Assembly (NCBI GenBank): GCA_963779225.1
Contig: CAVZWW010000003.1
Location: 1,364,001-1,428,000, forward strand
Length of the DNA: 64,000 nucleotides
Direction of reading: 5' to 3'
Source: CAVPCZ01 sp963779225
GTDB taxonomy: Bacteria; Bacteroidota; Ignavibacteria; UBA10030; UBA6906
Every line of letters starts with the position of its first letter. The stretch's first letter is position 1. Below the pieces are notes generated by a model. The model had not been told where the DNA came from, did no database searches, and saw nothing but the letters and a program-made list of their open reading frames with translations. This document shows positions 33,383 to 41,460 of this stretch, in pieces. A program made the position numbers and the translations under genes.

Positions 33383-34191
33383 AAAGGGTCTTCCGCGTTG
33401 CGGCGATCTGTGTTGTGGCCTTTCTGGTGCTCCTGCCTTTCCTCTGGACATTGTCCTCTTCTCTTAAGTCACTCCCGGAAGTGAACAGATATCCCCCTCA
33501 ATGGATCAGCGGGGACATGAGTGTGATGCCGTACTTCGACATGTTCTTCTACATGCCCTTTGCCACGTACACCTTGAACAGTCTGATCGTGGCGTCTGCG
33601 GCGACGATTATTGCGCTCTTTACCGGTAGTCTGGCGGCATTCGCGTTTTCGAGGTTTCAGTTCGCGGGAAAGCAGCTGTTTCTCCTGGTGTTTCTCCTCT
33701 CGCAAATGTTGCCCGGTGCTTCGGTGATTATCCCGTTGTTCCAGTTGCTCAATGCCATGGGGCTCTATGACACGCATGCGGGGCTGATACTGGTCCATTC
33801 GGCAGTATTGTTGCCCTTTGTCATCTGGTTGCTGTATGGATTCTTTCAGGCTATCCCGCGGGAGGTGGAGGATGCGGCGTTGATCGACGGCTGTTCCCGG
33901 TTGACGGCTCTCCGGAGGGTGATTCTGCCTTTGGCTCTTCCGGGCATTGGTGCGACAGCGTTGTTTGCCTTCCTGGGCTCCTGGAACGAATTCTTCTTTG
34001 CGTTGATACTCACTTCATCGGATGCGACCAAAACGATTCCCGTGGGGATAGGTCTCTTTGTCGGTGAATACAACGGGATCTGGAACCAGATGGCTGCATC
34101 GGCGGTCCTGTTCAGCCTGCCGCCGCTTCTGCTCTTTGCGCTGATGCGCAAGACATTCGTCAAGGGGTTGCTGGCGGGCGGGGTGAAATAG
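33379..34191 (+). CDS. ABC transporter permease 2 (MalG/UgpE type)
   Basis: This 270-residue protein has six membrane helices. The EAA motif that contacts the ATPase reads EVEDAALIDGCSRLTALRRV, and the C-terminal FVKGLLAGGVK is typical of MalG-type permeases (xxxGL..GavK). It overlaps the first permease gene by 4 bases (ATGA) and completes the importer membrane part. No ATPase gene lies in the cluster, so a shared MsmK/UgpC-like ATPase encoded elsewhere is expected, as is common for this family. Confidence 0.92.
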   Translation: MKRVFRVAAICVVAFLVLLPFLWTLSSSLKSLPEVNRYPPQWISGDMSVMPYFDMFFYMPFATYTLNSLIVASAATIIALFTGSLAAFAFSRFQFAGKQLFLLVFLLSQMLPGASVIIPLFQLLNAMGLYDTHAGLILVHSAVLLPFVIWLLYGFFQAIPREVEDAALIDGCSRLTALRRVILPLALPGIGATALFAFLGSWNEFFFALILTSSDATKTIPVGIGLFVGEYNGIWNQMAASAVLFSLPPLLLFALMRKTFVKGLLAGGVK

Positions 34192-34264
34192 GCCGGTGGC
34201 CCTTATATCCCAATCCTCCCCGGCTGGTCGTTGGATCCACTCAGAATAGGAAGTGACGATACCG

Positions 34265-35260
34265 ATGCAGGCACAAGGTGTGGTGTTCACGGGACCGAAC
34301 AGAGTATCCGTCCAGGAAATCACCTGCCCTGATCCGGGGCCGTCCGACGTCCTTGTGCGGATCACGCATTCCTGGATCAGTAACGGCACTGAAGGATCGT
34401 ACCTCCGGGGGGAACGCTCTGACGGGGACACACCCTACCGCCGGGGAGATCCACTCCCTTTCCCTGTTGTAGCCGGCTACCAGAAGGTCGGAATGGTCGA
34501 ACGCGTAGGGGAGAAGATCGAAGATCTGCAGGTGGGTGAGACGGTCTTTGCGACGATCGGACTCGTCGAGGGAATGCACCACTCCTACGGGGGACATGTT
34601 TCTCCCTCGGTTTGTCCACGCGACCAGGTCTGGAAGCTCCCGACCGCTGCCAACCCCCTTGCGTATGCCGGCATGGTCCTCGCCCAGGTGGGTTACAATG
34701 CCGGCAAGCGGCCCCGGGTGGAGGTGGGCGACCTCGCCCTGGTCTTCGGAGATGGAATGGTCGGCCTCTGGACAGCGCAGACCCTTGCATGGCGGGGGGC
34801 CGAGGTGATTCTGATCGGTCGCCATGACTACCGTCTGCGCCTCTTTGCCACCCGGCCGTTCAGGCATACCGTCAACACAGGGACTACGGACTGGAAAGAA
34901 TATCTCCAGACACACTTCACCGACAAATTGCAGGTCGCAGTGGATACCGTCGGCCGGATTGAGATCCTGGAGGCGGTCCAGCCGTACATGCGCCGATTCG
35001 CTCATCTCGTCTCCGCCGGATTCTACGGCCCGGCCGAACTACTGGCCCTGCAGCCCCCGCGCTACGGCGAGCTCACCATCGACCTGGTTTCAGGGTGGAG
35101 ACGGGACCGGATGGATGAGACGCTGCGGATGATTGCCGGGGGATATCTCGAGACCCTCCCTCTCATTACCCACCATTTTCCGGTTGCGCAGGCGGCGGAC
35201 GCCTGGAAACTGATTGAATCGAAAACCGAACCCGTGCTCGGGGTCATTCTTGATTGGTAA
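34265..35260 (+). CDS. Medium-chain dehydrogenase-like protein lacking the usual zinc ligands
   Basis: This 331-residue protein belongs to the MDR superfamily and resembles the BchC-like (bacteriochlorophyllide dehydrogenase-type) group: MQAQGVVFTGPNRV at the start and ISNGTEGSYLRG where zinc enzymes have CGTDxH. GYQKVGMVERVG replaces the GHE motif, and a Rossmann-like GDGMVGLWTAQTLA follows. With Cys and His ligands replaced, catalysis probably does not use the classical active-site zinc. The ATG at 34265 matches the family N-terminus; a GTG at 34253 is possible. It begins 73 bases after the permease genes and is followed by a second MDR gene after 4 bases. It probably oxidises a polyol or reduces a keto sugar; this is inference from context. 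Confidence 0.8.
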   Translation: MQAQGVVFTGPNRVSVQEITCPDPGPSDVLVRITHSWISNGTEGSYLRGERSDGDTPYRRGDPLPFPVVAGYQKVGMVERVGEKIEDLQVGETVFATIGLVEGMHHSYGGHVSPSVCPRDQVWKLPTAANPLAYAGMVLAQVGYNAGKRPRVEVGDLALVFGDGMVGLWTAQTLAWRGAEVILIGRHDYRLRLFATRPFRHTVNTGTTDWKEYLQTHFTDKLQVAVDTVGRIEILEAVQPYMRRFAHLVSAGFYGPAELLALQPPRYGELTIDLVSGWRRDRMDETLRMIAGGYLETLPLITHHFPVAQAADAWKLIESKTEPVLGVILDW

Positions 35261-35264
35261 CACC

Positions 35265-36254
35265 ATGAATCCTCCACCCCCGCGGATGCACATTCTCGAG
35301 TTCGAAGCGCCTCATCGCACGGCATGGAAAGAAGTCGATCTGCCGGCGCCGGGACCCCACGAAGTACTCGTGAAGATCCTCGGTGTTGCCACCTGTCCCC
35401 AGTGGGACCTGCACATGTTGGAGGGCAGGCCGATGTTTCCCGGGGCGCCGCTCCAGTATCCTCTCGTGCCCGGTCAGCCGGGACACGAAGCGATGGGAGA
35501 GGTTGTCTCAGTCGGCACGGAGGTTCACACATTCTCACCTGGCATGCACGTGGCCGCGTGGCGGGACCCCGGCAACAGACGGATGGGGTGCTACGCACAG
35601 TATGTGCCGCTCCCTGCCGATGATCTGATCGAAATCGAAAGATCGTTGCGGGCCGAGGAGATCGCTTCGCTCGAGCTGGCAATGTGTGTGCAGGGGTCGA
35701 TCGAACGGCTGCGTCAGTGCGGCGGCATTGAGGGAAAACGCGTGGCGATCGGCGGACTCGGCCCCTCGGGACTGGTTGCCATCCAGCTCGCCCGGGCCTT
35801 TGGGGCCAGGACGGTGATCGGACTGGATCCTCTTGCACAGCGGCGGGGACTGGCCGGAGAGCTCGGCGCCGATGAAGTCTGGGACCCCGTGGAATATCAT
35901 TGGCCCGCCGGAAGAAGCCATCCGGATGCTTTCGACTCCGCACTGGATACAACCGGGTTTCCGGTGTCGATTGAAGCGCTGATGGGTTCGACCCGGGAGA
36001 GTGTTGCGATCTTCGGCGTCCTTCGCGAACAAGTCCGTTTCGGTCCCGAACAATGGTGGGGAGGCTTCGCCCTCCTCGGGTACGTGACGCACACGCGAAA
36101 AGCCGCAGAAGAAGCCTACGGGTTGATTCTGGCCGGCAAGCTGAATCTGGCTCCCCTCATCAGCGCAACACTCCCGTTCACACGCTATGCCGAAGGTGTT
36201 GAAAGGCTCAAAGTGAAGGAAGCCGTAAAGATTCTTTTTGATCCGTGGGGATGA
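35265..36254 (+). CDS. Zinc-type medium-chain alcohol/polyol dehydrogenase
   Basis: This 329-residue MDR protein has zinc-site candidates C44 (GVATCPQWDLH) and the intact GHE motif (H74, E75 in QPGHEAMGEV). The cofactor-binding segment is GGLGPSGLVAIQLARAFGA. The ending PFTRYAEGVERLKVKEAVKILF is typical. The ATG follows the previous MDR gene by 4 bases, so they are co-transcribed. It would catalyse an NAD(P)-dependent oxidation of an alcohol or sugar derivative within the glycyl-radical cluster. The canonical CGTDxH is changed to CPQWDLH, so the specificity differs from sorbitol- or threonine-type enzymes. Confidence 0.85.
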   Translation: MNPPPPRMHILEFEAPHRTAWKEVDLPAPGPHEVLVKILGVATCPQWDLHMLEGRPMFPGAPLQYPLVPGQPGHEAMGEVVSVGTEVHTFSPGMHVAAWRDPGNRRMGCYAQYVPLPADDLIEIERSLRAEEIASLELAMCVQGSIERLRQCGGIEGKRVAIGGLGPSGLVAIQLARAFGARTVIGLDPLAQRRGLAGELGADEVWDPVEYHWPAGRSHPDAFDSALDTTGFPVSIEALMGSTRESVAIFGVLREQVRFGPEQWWGGFALLGYVTHTRKAAEEAYGLILAGKLNLAPLISATLPFTRYAEGVERLKVKEAVKILFDPWG

Positions 36255-36401
36255 ACCCTGCCAAGCCCCCCCTGGAGAATATCCGCAACAGCGGTCCGGC
36301 CCGCAACGTCAGCTGAACGGCCGGCCGTACGGGGTTGCAACACTGCACGAGATCGGCGACCGCCCGCCGGTGTGGGAAGAGTTTTTCCTGGAGAAATAGC
36401 C

Positions 36402-38657
36402 GTGCGCTTCGACGAGGGATTCCCGGTATACATTATCGTGTTCATGCTCCTTGGCCTCCTCTGCCCGCCATTCTCGATTTCCCAATCGACTGCTCCGAAA
36501 GCCGCCGATCTCATCCTCCAGGCCAACAGACAACTCCGTATCGGCAAAACCGATAGCGCCAAAGCATTGTTTGAGTCGGTTCTGCTCATGGACGACAAAT
36601 CCGTGCCCGCCCGTCTCGGACTGGGGAAGGTCGCCATACAGGAAGAACAATGGAGTGACGGATGCGATATCTTCACCGAAGTGCTGGATCTTGACCCGGC
36701 GAATCTCTTCGCCCAGTACGGAGCGGGGATATGCTACCGGGAATATGGAACTCAGGTGGGATTGTTTCTGAGGAACATCCATTGGGGCAAGGCAACCGAC
36801 TATCTTGCCCGGGTCATAGCACGCGACTCGACATTTGAGGATGTCCTGTATCAGTTGGCCGTCCTGTTGCAGTACAAGAAGGAGTACAGGCGTGCCATTG
36901 AACTCGGGCACCGGCAGTGCATCATGCGTCCGGACATGAACGAGGCGAGCCTCGGACTGTTCAGAATCTACCGCAGCTATATGGCGGAGGAAGATCCCGA
37001 ACAGGTTTTGGATTCCCTGGCACACATGCAGACCGACCATGCACGGTATTTCACGGGAGAAATCTTGCGCCGGCAGGGCAAAATGGCGGCGGCCGAGCAG
37101 CTATTCCTGGACATGCTGTCCAGACCCCGGCAGGTTCCTTCCGAGGCCATCTCTCTCTCGCTTGTCCGTATGTACTTTGAGAAGGGGGAGGCGGCACGGG
37201 CGGAGGAAATCTACTGGCGGGCCGTGGACAGGATCTCTTCCTGGCTGGGTGCGGCACTCCTCTTTGAAGATCTCAAGTATCTTGTGACAGATGCTGAACT
37301 TGATGTGTACCGGGCCCTTGTCTCCGATCGCAAGAAGAAGGCCTTCTTTCATACGTTCTGGAGCATCCGGAATCCTGCACCCGCCGCAAGAACAAATGTG
37401 CGTCTTGCCGAACATTCGCTGCGCTTTCTGCTGGCCGAGCGGAAGTATGAGTGCTACGAATTCCGTTCCTGGTTCAATGATCCTGACAAGGTGCACCATC
37501 TTCAGTTTCCCAGGTCCTTTGCCCTGAACCGGGAGTTTAACGACAAAGGGTTGATCCTTATTCGTCACGGCGAACCTGACGACACTCAAAGAACGATGGG
37601 GATCGGTCAACAGGAACAACACGAATCCTGGCTGTATTCCGCCACCGGTGATTCCCAGCAACGGATATTTCATTTTTCGCAAAGCAACTCTGTTGGCAAC
37701 AACTGGCGCCTTGTCAGCATCCCCGATGACCCGACAATGCTGGAAAGGCTCGAGACATGGGACATTCGTTTCCACGGACTGGTGAGCGGCGAGCCCCTCG
37801 GCAGGGAGGAAATGATTGACCGCCTGCGGGTGGAATCACAGGTCACCGTTGCCGCCGCTCTCGCGACAGATGAGCATCGGTGGACGAAAGATACAAAGAT
37901 ATTTTCCCTGCCCCACTCGGTCACCAGATTCCGCAGTGATAGCGGCATGGTGCTGGTAAACGTTTCCTACGCGCTCCCCATTCTCGCGTTGAAAAACGAG
38001 TTCAGTGACACGCTCAAGACACTGCTGGTGGAGGTAGGTGTATCCGTCTCCGGGGCGGCGGGCAAGAAAGTGGCTTCCGGTCTCAATACCTATGCCTTCT
38101 CGCTTTCCCCGCAGACAGGGAATTGGCACGTGGAATTATATCGCTTCGTTCTTCATCCCGATTCTGTGAAAATCTCCATGCATGCCCGGCCGGTCGGGGC
38201 GAACCTCATTTCCGCATGGAATACGGAACTCCGGCTCCAGCCGTATCTCCCGTCTATGCCCCTGCTGAGTGATATCGAGTTTCTCCTTCCTTCGACGACG
38301 AAGAGCAGCACCGAAATCGATGGCATCAAAGTGATCCCGTGCCCCTTTGATGCGCTTCCCCGAACCCGACCGCTCTATGTGTACTGGGAGATGTACAATC
38401 TCACGAGGGATGGCGACGGAAACACCAGGTACAAATCGCAGGTATTGCTCACCCCCGGAAATACTGCTCCAAACGACGAGACTCTGGTCGCCTATGAAAA
38501 GGATCACGCCGGCCAGAATGAGTTTGCATCAGAATTCGCACAGATCGATGTGCGCGAATTCGACAATGGCATCTATACGTTGACTGTACAGATTACCGAT
38601 CGGTTGATGGTCCACACATTTTCAAAATCGAGGATCGTCAGCTTGACGGGGGAGTAG
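36402..38657 (+). CDS. Exported TPR protein with GWxTD-type domain
   Basis: This protein of about 751 residues starts at GTG 36402 (GGAGA seven bases upstream), giving a hydrophobic signal (YIIVFMLLGLLCPPFSIS). Residues 30-260 contain TPR repeats (AKALFESVLLMDD, IFTEVLDLDPANLFAQYG, ELGHRQCIMRPDMNEA). Residues 300-410 resemble the GWxTD domain: an FFHTFWSIRNPAPAARTN stretch, then NDKGLILIRHGEPDD and ESWLYS. The C-terminal 300 residues are beta-rich. GWxTD proteins are frequent in Acidobacteria and FCB bacteria and have no known biochemical function; they are probably periplasmic scaffold or sensing proteins. It lies 147 bases after the dehydrogenases and may not belong to that operon. Confidence 0.78.
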   Translation: MRFDEGFPVYIIVFMLLGLLCPPFSISQSTAPKAADLILQANRQLRIGKTDSAKALFESVLLMDDKSVPARLGLGKVAIQEEQWSDGCDIFTEVLDLDPANLFAQYGAGICYREYGTQVGLFLRNIHWGKATDYLARVIARDSTFEDVLYQLAVLLQYKKEYRRAIELGHRQCIMRPDMNEASLGLFRIYRSYMAEEDPEQVLDSLAHMQTDHARYFTGEILRRQGKMAAAEQLFLDMLSRPRQVPSEAISLSLVRMYFEKGEAARAEEIYWRAVDRISSWLGAALLFEDLKYLVTDAELDVYRALVSDRKKKAFFHTFWSIRNPAPAARTNVRLAEHSLRFLLAERKYECYEFRSWFNDPDKVHHLQFPRSFALNREFNDKGLILIRHGEPDDTQRTMGIGQQEQHESWLYSATGDSQQRIFHFSQSNSVGNNWRLVSIPDDPTMLERLETWDIRFHGLVSGEPLGREEMIDRLRVESQVTVAAALATDEHRWTKDTKIFSLPHSVTRFRSDSGMVLVNVSYALPILALKNEFSDTLKTLLVEVGVSVSGAAGKKVASGLNTYAFSLSPQTGNWHVELYRFVLHPDSVKISMHARPVGANLISAWNTELRLQPYLPSMPLLSDIEFLLPSTTKSSTEIDGIKVIPCPFDALPRTRPLYVYWEMYNLTRDGDGNTRYKSQVLLTPGNTAPNDETLVAYEKDHAGQNEFASEFAQIDVREFDNGIYTLTVQITDRLMVHTFSKSRIVSLTGE

Positions 38658-38672
38658 GGAAAGGGATCAACC

Positions 38673-38890
38673 TCAATTGCCGACGGTATTCCCGTTCACG
38701 TCCGTAACCACCACCGGCGCGAAATTCATGTGTTCGATACCCTGCCGGATCGTCTTGACGTTCCCGAAGACCACAATCGACATTTCATCGGGGGTTCTCG
38801 TTGTGGTAAACGGTGAACAGGTGAGGAACTTGAAATACGGCGAGATGTGTCGCAACGCGCAAGCCTGGCCGGGGCAGCCTCCTCACCGTG
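38673..38890 (-). pseudogene. Possible remnant of a coding region
   Basis: The minus strand encodes a protein-like C-terminal segment (HISPYFKFLTCSPFTTTRTP, then DEMSIVVFGNVKTI and VVVTDVNGNTVGN) that ends at a TGA. Upstream, the frame runs into a stop within 15 codons, and a neighbouring frame continues instead, so a frameshifted or truncated gene is possible. I do not recognise the family. The 38658-38989 gap holds nothing else. Confidence 0.25.
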
Positions 38891-38989
38891 ATTTTCCCTA
38901 CGAGGTGTGCGCTGAGAGAGGGCCGAATTGCACGAGCATGTGACAAGGGTCTGGCCGCATGCACGCACCAAAACGGAGAGCGAAGAGGG

Positions 38990-39247
38990 TTATTTCGGAT
39001 GCATTCTCCGGACCTTTTCGGGGTCAAATTGTGTCAGCAAGATCACCTTTGCTTCGGACCGGAGGAAGGTGGGCACACTCATGATCGCCTGCGCCTTGCT
39101 CTCAGCTTCCAGTATGGCCCAACCGGTGTGGACACCGTCCTTGCACCCCCATTCGAAATGGGTGAGATAGCCAATCGCCAGTGTTTCCTGAAGCGCCTTC
39201 ACACAGTCTTCGCCCGTGTGGTTTGAAGCGACGAGGAATTTCGGCAT
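38990..39247 (-). CDS. Small conserved hypothetical protein
   Basis: This 85-residue protein has an excellent ribosome binding site (AAGGAG, eight bases before the ATG). The sequence has a ferredoxin-like alternation of strands and helices and conserved-looking phrases FEWGCKDGVHTGWAILEA and FDPEKVRRMHPK. I associate the WGC-DG-H-GW pattern with small uncharacterised proteins in many Proteobacteria and Acidobacteria, but know no function. It lies downstream of, and on the same strand as, the REC-reductase gene (39-base gap is upstream to 39286), so the two may be co-transcribed. Confidence 0.68.
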   Translation of the reverse strand: MPKFLVASNHTGEDCVKALQETLAIGYLTHFEWGCKDGVHTGWAILEAESKAQAIMSVPTFLRSEAKVILLTQFDPEKVRRMHPK

Positions 39248-39285
39248 CAGAGTTGCTCCTTTCGACGAGTGGTTTGGTCGTGATA

Positions 39286-40947
39286 CTATACCGTGTCAAG
39301 ATACTTGTGAATGGAGTAGATTGCGGCGGAACCTTCCCCTACCGCCGAAGCGACACGCCGGTTCGCCCCGCCGCGGACATCTCCTGCCGCAAAGATGCCC
39401 GGTACGTTGGTTTCAAAGATGAATGGATCCCTCTCCAGAGGCCACCCGCGAGGCTTGCCGTTCACCCGGGGAAGATCCGGTCCGGTAAGGATGAAACCCT
39501 TCTCGTTGCGATCCAGGAGGCCGGCGACAAATTCGGTTCGCGGTGCCGTGCCGATACAAATAAACATCGCTGCGGCCTGGAGTATCTGTTCTTCGGCCGT
39601 GTCGATGTTGCGGAGCACAATCTGCTGAAGCCCTTCAGCGCCTTTGACGGCAGCGACTTCGACCCTTGGGATGACGTCAATATTCTGGGTCAGTTTGATG
39701 CGTTCGACGAGATAGTGTGACATCCCCGGGCTGAGGCTTGCAGCACGGGCGAGAATGGTCACCCTGCGGGCGTACCGGGAAAAGAAAAGCGCCGCCTGCC
39801 CGGCCGAATTCGCCGCCCCGACAATGCAGATGTCCTGCCCTTTGTGCGTTACCGCTTCGCTCAATGCGACGCCGTAGTACACCCCCGATCCGAGCAGCGG
39901 CTCGATTCCCGGCACTTCGAGCATCCGGACTGACATGCCTGTGGTGATAACGACGGCATATGCGGAGATTTCGGTTCCGTCTGCCAGTTGAACTATCCGG
40001 TATGGGTCCTCCCGGCGAATTCCGACTACCTCCTGGGCAGTGAGTATTTCCGCCCCAAACCGTTTGGCTTGCGCGCAGGCCCGCTGTGAGAGGTCAGCTC
40101 CGGTGATTCCGTTGGGGAACCCGAGATAGTTCTCAATCCTGGAGCTCGTCCCCGCCTGTCCTCCCGGAGCGCTCTGCTCAATCAGCACGACACTCATCCC
40201 TTCAGTGGCTGCATACACCGAGTTGGCCAGTCCGGCAGGGCCACCGCCGATGACGGCCACATCGTAGAAGGGACGCTTCGCACGCGTCTGCAGGCCGGCC
40301 TTTTCCGCGAGTTCCTGATTCGAAGGAGCGGTGAGGAATGACCCGTCGGGAAAAAGGACCACCGGGAGTTTGGCCAGCCCGCCGGGGAATTCGGAAACCA
40401 GCTTCCGCATCGACACGTCTTCGTCGATGTCGATCCACTGGTACGGGACCTGGTTACGCGACAGGAATTCCCGGACCGCGTAGCTCTGCGGCGAGAACCG
40501 GGCGCCGGCAATCCGGATACCGTCGTAGGGAAGGTGGGCGCGCGTTTTCCATTCGGCAAGCAGATCATCCAGCACCGGATACAGCTTCTGCTCGGGCGGG
40601 TCCCATGGCTTCATGAGATAATGGTCCAGTCCGATTTCATTGATGCTTTCGATGGCGGCCTCGGTGTCGGCATATGCCGTCAGCAGAACTTTGCGCGATT
40701 CCGGGTGGAGCACTTTCAGTTCTGCGAGCAGCTGCGTGCCGGTCATTTCCGGCATACGCTGGTCCACGAGGAAAAGCGCGACGGGCGTTCCCCGGTGTTT
40801 CAGCTGGCGCGCTGTGTCAAGTGCCTCATGCGCGGAGCCCGCCTTCAATACGCGGTAGTCGTTCTTGTAGTGCTGGCGCAGATCACGTTCGATCGCCCCG
40901 AGCACCAGTGGATCGTCGTCAACACTCATGATCACTGATTTTGCCAC
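39286..40947 (-). CDS. Fused response regulator/thioredoxin-like/FAD-dependent reductase
   Basis: This 553-residue protein starts at GTG with AAGAGGAG six bases upstream. Residues 1-130 form a receiver domain with D10-D11, phospho-acceptor D62 (LVDQRMP), LLTAYAD and KPWDPPE. Residues 150-240 are a thioredoxin/glutaredoxin-like domain without a CxxC. Residues 250-553 form a thioredoxin-reductase-like FAD/NAD(P)H module: GGGPAGLANSVYAA, GGQAGTSSRIENYLGFP, and GIFAAGDVRGG near the end. The place of the redox CATC motif reads VGAANSAGQAAL, so it cannot act as a classical thioredoxin reductase. It is divergent from a histidine kinase gene, its probable partner. Confidence 0.88.
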   Translation of the reverse strand: MAKSVIMSVDDDPLVLGAIERDLRQHYKNDYRVLKAGSAHEALDTARQLKHRGTPVALFLVDQRMPEMTGTQLLAELKVLHPESRKVLLTAYADTEAAIESINEIGLDHYLMKPWDPPEQKLYPVLDDLLAEWKTRAHLPYDGIRIAGARFSPQSYAVREFLSRNQVPYQWIDIDEDVSMRKLVSEFPGGLAKLPVVLFPDGSFLTAPSNQELAEKAGLQTRAKRPFYDVAVIGGGPAGLANSVYAATEGMSVVLIEQSAPGGQAGTSSRIENYLGFPNGITGADLSQRACAQAKRFGAEILTAQEVVGIRREDPYRIVQLADGTEISAYAVVITTGMSVRMLEVPGIEPLLGSGVYYGVALSEAVTHKGQDICIVGAANSAGQAALFFSRYARRVTILARAASLSPGMSHYLVERIKLTQNIDVIPRVEVAAVKGAEGLQQIVLRNIDTAEEQILQAAAMFICIGTAPRTEFVAGLLDRNEKGFILTGPDLPRVNGKPRGWPLERDPFIFETNVPGIFAAGDVRGGANRRVASAVGEGSAAIYSIHKYLDTV

Positions 40948-41460
40948 GTTATACTCCTCTTCGCAGGAATGACTTTCATGTGAGTATCTGCAGTTCGCGT
41001 TTGAAACAGGGAAAAAGGTTTCATTGACGGCTCTTGGGAAAAAACGTGGAAAGAAGAGCGCAATGAAGTACATGGGATACATTGAAGACGAAAAGAAAAG
41101 CTGCCAGTGCGTGAGGAAATGAGAGAGATGGAATTGGGAAGGAGAGGCGTACCCATGTCTTCAACGGGAAGGGCCCCGGAGAATGCGGCCGGAGGACATG
41201 TGGGCGACATAAGGTACCCTGAAACCTGATAAAGAACAGAGTGAAGAGTGACCTGGTCCTTCAGTGAGGAAGGAAGACACCATAAAACCTACCCAATTCC
41301 CAATTTACTTGCAAGGGACATATATTAATTCGCCTGGCACTTTCTTTGCCTTTTAACTGTTCCATCATCACCATCCATCCAGGCAGCGCGTGCGTTATAT
41401 GCAGGAGGCGGCAACTACACATCTCCAGACTGACAGAACAGAAGGAGCAGATGGAGCCAG
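40948..41460. other. Divergent intergenic region between signalling genes
   Basis: The 513 bases separate the receiver-reductase gene (minus) and the sensor kinase gene (plus) and must hold both promoters. An AT-rich patch at 41296-41345 contains TATATT (41321-41326) without a well-spaced -35. No other element was recognised. Confidence 0.45.
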
